This document shows positions 62,265 to 64,000 of a DNA stretch of 64,000 nucleotides, piece after piece; the stretch's first letter is position 1; each line of letters opens with the position of its first letter. Position numbers and translations under genes: made by a program. This DNA is from Climacium dendroides. Taxonomy: Eukaryota > Streptophyta > Bryopsida > Hypnales > Climaciaceae. The notes below the pieces were generated by a model, which saw only the letters and a list, made by a program, of their open reading frames with translations, was not told the origin of the DNA and made no database searches. The stretch lies in NCBI GenBank assembly GCA_950106755.1, contig OX467083.1, positions 27,027,029 through 27,091,028 of the forward strand. The letters are read 5' to 3'.

Positions 62265-63665
62265 TTACACATGAAAACTCATTCGCCCTGCCAACCTGCC
62301 TTCTAAGATTCTCCTATCAATTGCATCATCAACAGAACTCATCTGTACACAGAAAACAAACATGTTAGAAGTACAGCTCCGGCTCCACCTTAAATTCATA
62401 CGAGACGATACTGCACGCGATCAAGCAATCCCCGATCCTGAACACATCATCACATTATGACCTTTCGCTTACTTGCATCGTCTCGTCGTGAGCCTGATAC
62501 TTCCGCAAAGATACCCTCCGCTCCTCCTGCAACAGATTCACAGTGCGATCATACTATGAGAACCTCAATTTCGATGGAGAATGCACAAATCAAGTCCTAA
62601 ACGAAACCCCCTCAAGAAAACCATGTCATAGAGGGCAGAATATCTATGCAGAAAAAAAAACAGACAACTTAACAACAGTGCGTCATCAACAATACTCCAC
62701 CGTTCCAACTGGCATCAGGAATCGAACAGAACTTACCATAGACAAAAACTCGTCGTCCCAAACTAGATAAACCTCGTTCGTAACTCCAGCTGGCCCTGGT
62801 GGCCTGTTTGAAATAACAGGTGGGGGTCCTATCGATGGACCACCGGTGTTGGGTCCCGACGAGTACATGTGGGTACTCAGCGGTGGGGGAGGTGGCCCAC
62901 TCATACCTGCACGTCATTGCCAAAACGTGTCAGCACATAAAATACAGCACAATGATATAGAGTGAGAAATGCCAGTTATAAGACAATCATTCACCTAAAC
63001 TTTACGAAACACTGGCTCCATCCACAAGAAGTATACTCTACAATAAGCAACGTAAAATTTCCTCCATAATCATGATCCATTCCACAGATGTATTCTCATC
63101 ACACTAAATCTCCAACACACTCAGACTTCAGTCACAAGTAATCAAAAAACGAGCAGCACGCAGCAAGAAACGACATCAAATCTCACCTCCATTGGATAAC
63201 GGAGGAGGCAACCGTGAGTTCACACCCATACTACTGCTCATCGCAGGGGAACCTCCAGCTGGTGGAAATGGAGGTGATATGCCAGGACTTCCACTCAAGC
63301 TTGATTGATTGCCGCCACCACTAGGCGGAAGTGGCTTCACAAGTGACCCAGCCGAGCTGTATGGTGGAGGAGGAGGAGGCCCGTTTGTGGGCTGACCTAC
63401 AGGAAACAACGGTCGAGGCGGAGGGGTTGCTGAACCTGGAGGCAGAGGAGGACGAATAGGAAATAGAGGCTGGGAAGGAGGTTGAGAAGGACCCAGCGGA
63501 GGGGGAGGTCGTTGGCCCTGTATAGGAAAAAGAGGCTGCGGAGGCTGGCCCATGCGAGGTGGACCTGCTTGTCCAGGCGCAGGACCACTCCACCCTTGAG
63601 GCGGTGGAGGTTGCGGCTGCCAGTTTGGAGGTGGTCGTGGACCCGATCCTGGCGATGCCCGGTAC
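62265..63665 (-). CDS. SUF4-like zinc-finger protein, C-terminal part (gene continues past the window end)
   Basis: Four exons are in the window: 63187-63665, 62737-62906, 62473-62526 and 62265-62342 (stop TAA at 62265-62267), all in phase with GT-AG junctions. The large exon is a Pro-rich linker ([15 protein letters not shown], repeated PLFPI). The next ends [17 protein letters not shown], followed by [18 protein letters not shown] and [21 protein letters not shown]. This C-terminal block is that of plant SUPPRESSOR OF FRIGIDA 4, the plant relative of animal ZNF207/BuGZ. In Arabidopsis SUF4 helps activate the flowering repressor FLC with FRIGIDA. In a plant without that pathway a more general nuclear role is likely. 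The N-terminal zinc fingers should lie beyond 64000. The sequence from 63666 to 64000 looks intronic, and the pseudogene at 40651-42330 keeps the exon expected upstream. Confidence 0.85.
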
Positions 63666-64000
63666 CTGCAAACAAACAACCAGTCAGAAGACACCCCAGC
63701 GACACAACTCGCTGCATCCCTCAAATCACAGCGTTCCACCAACTGATCTAGCTACAATACCCTCACCAAATTGAACGCCACAACAAAAATCCTTCCAGCA
63801 CGTCGCACACAAGGATGGCCAAACAGAATTTATTGCACCACAACAAATCACGAAAACTAACCGAAGTTCCCATCTTTGACAACAATATACCCATTTACTT
63901 TCCAAAAACAAGCTGCTCACTGTAACCAAACCTCAGCACTCGGTGAAAGCAAGAAATATCGCCTATCTCGACCTAGACTCGACAAAGAATGACCTACGCA
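63666..64000 (-). other. Intron of the SUF4-like gene, incomplete
   Basis: It ends at the acceptor TTTGTTTGCAG just before the proline-rich exon. Its outermost 55 bases align with pseudogene sequence at 40880-40935, downstream of that copy's first exon. The next exon should therefore lie just outside the window. The short frames on either strand here are not taken as genes. Confidence 0.65.

Noticed and set aside
63482..63774. Plus-strand Arg/Trp-rich frames
   Set aside because: Antisense of the Pro/Gly-rich SUF4-like exon.
1..64000. tRNA or rRNA genes
   Set aside because: I looked for GGTTCGA-type B boxes and rRNA core words by eye and saw none with a fitting cloverleaf. tRNAscan-SE would be decisive.

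Overview
The window reads as nuclear DNA of a land plant. It is AT-rich, has short GT-AG introns, is crowded with small terminal-inverted-repeat transposons, and holds few genes. Two genes belong to plant lineages (a gar2-like coiled-coil protein and a SUF4-type zinc-finger protein). A third is a complete homologue of the ciliary protein CFAP20DC. A cilium gene beside plant genes suggests a plant with swimming sperm (bryophyte, lycophyte, fern, cycad or Ginkgo). This is inference, and I cannot name the species.

Layout. 1-10.4 kb: AT-rich intergenic DNA with one TA-flanked element (2189-3095), a CATA/TATG hairpin microsatellite, and a 2 kb tract studded with CCAA-N-TTGG words (6080-8052). 10.47-17.52 kb: CFAP20DC on the minus strand. 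I assembled it as 11 exons giving an open 789-residue frame, with one GC-AG intron. 21.5-26.9 kb: six hairpin CACTA-type miniature elements, each with a 3-bp target duplication, and a 1.8 kb composite CACTA-like element carrying a two-level palindrome. 27.1-30 kb: two more non-autonomous DNA elements, then a GC-rich intronless gene for a small secreted cysteine-containing protein (29162-29638). 33.3-34.5 kb: probable solo LTR. 35.3-36.1 kb: a second, simpler palindrome related to the first. 37.5-38.5 kb: two copies of another MITE. 40.65-42.33 kb: a decayed copy of the SUF4-like gene that keeps its introns. 45.25-47.83 kb: a decayed pogo-like transposon with a transposase relic. 48.4-53.35 kb: the gar2-like gene, with a long leader intron and seven coding exons (706 residues). 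54-55.5 kb: a nested pair of TA-flanked elements. 62.27-64 kb: the 3' half of the SUF4-like gene on the minus strand, running off the window.

The genes do not form a pathway. CFAP20DC points to motile-cilium assembly in male gametes, SUF4-like to transcription or RNA regulation, and the gar2-like protein has no settled role. The most unusual material is repetitive. In the hairpin CACTA elements the two arms change together from copy to copy. In the 0.97 kb palindrome each arm is itself an older inverted repeat. The pogo transposase and the SUF4-like relic both look eroded mainly by C-to-T and G-to-A changes.
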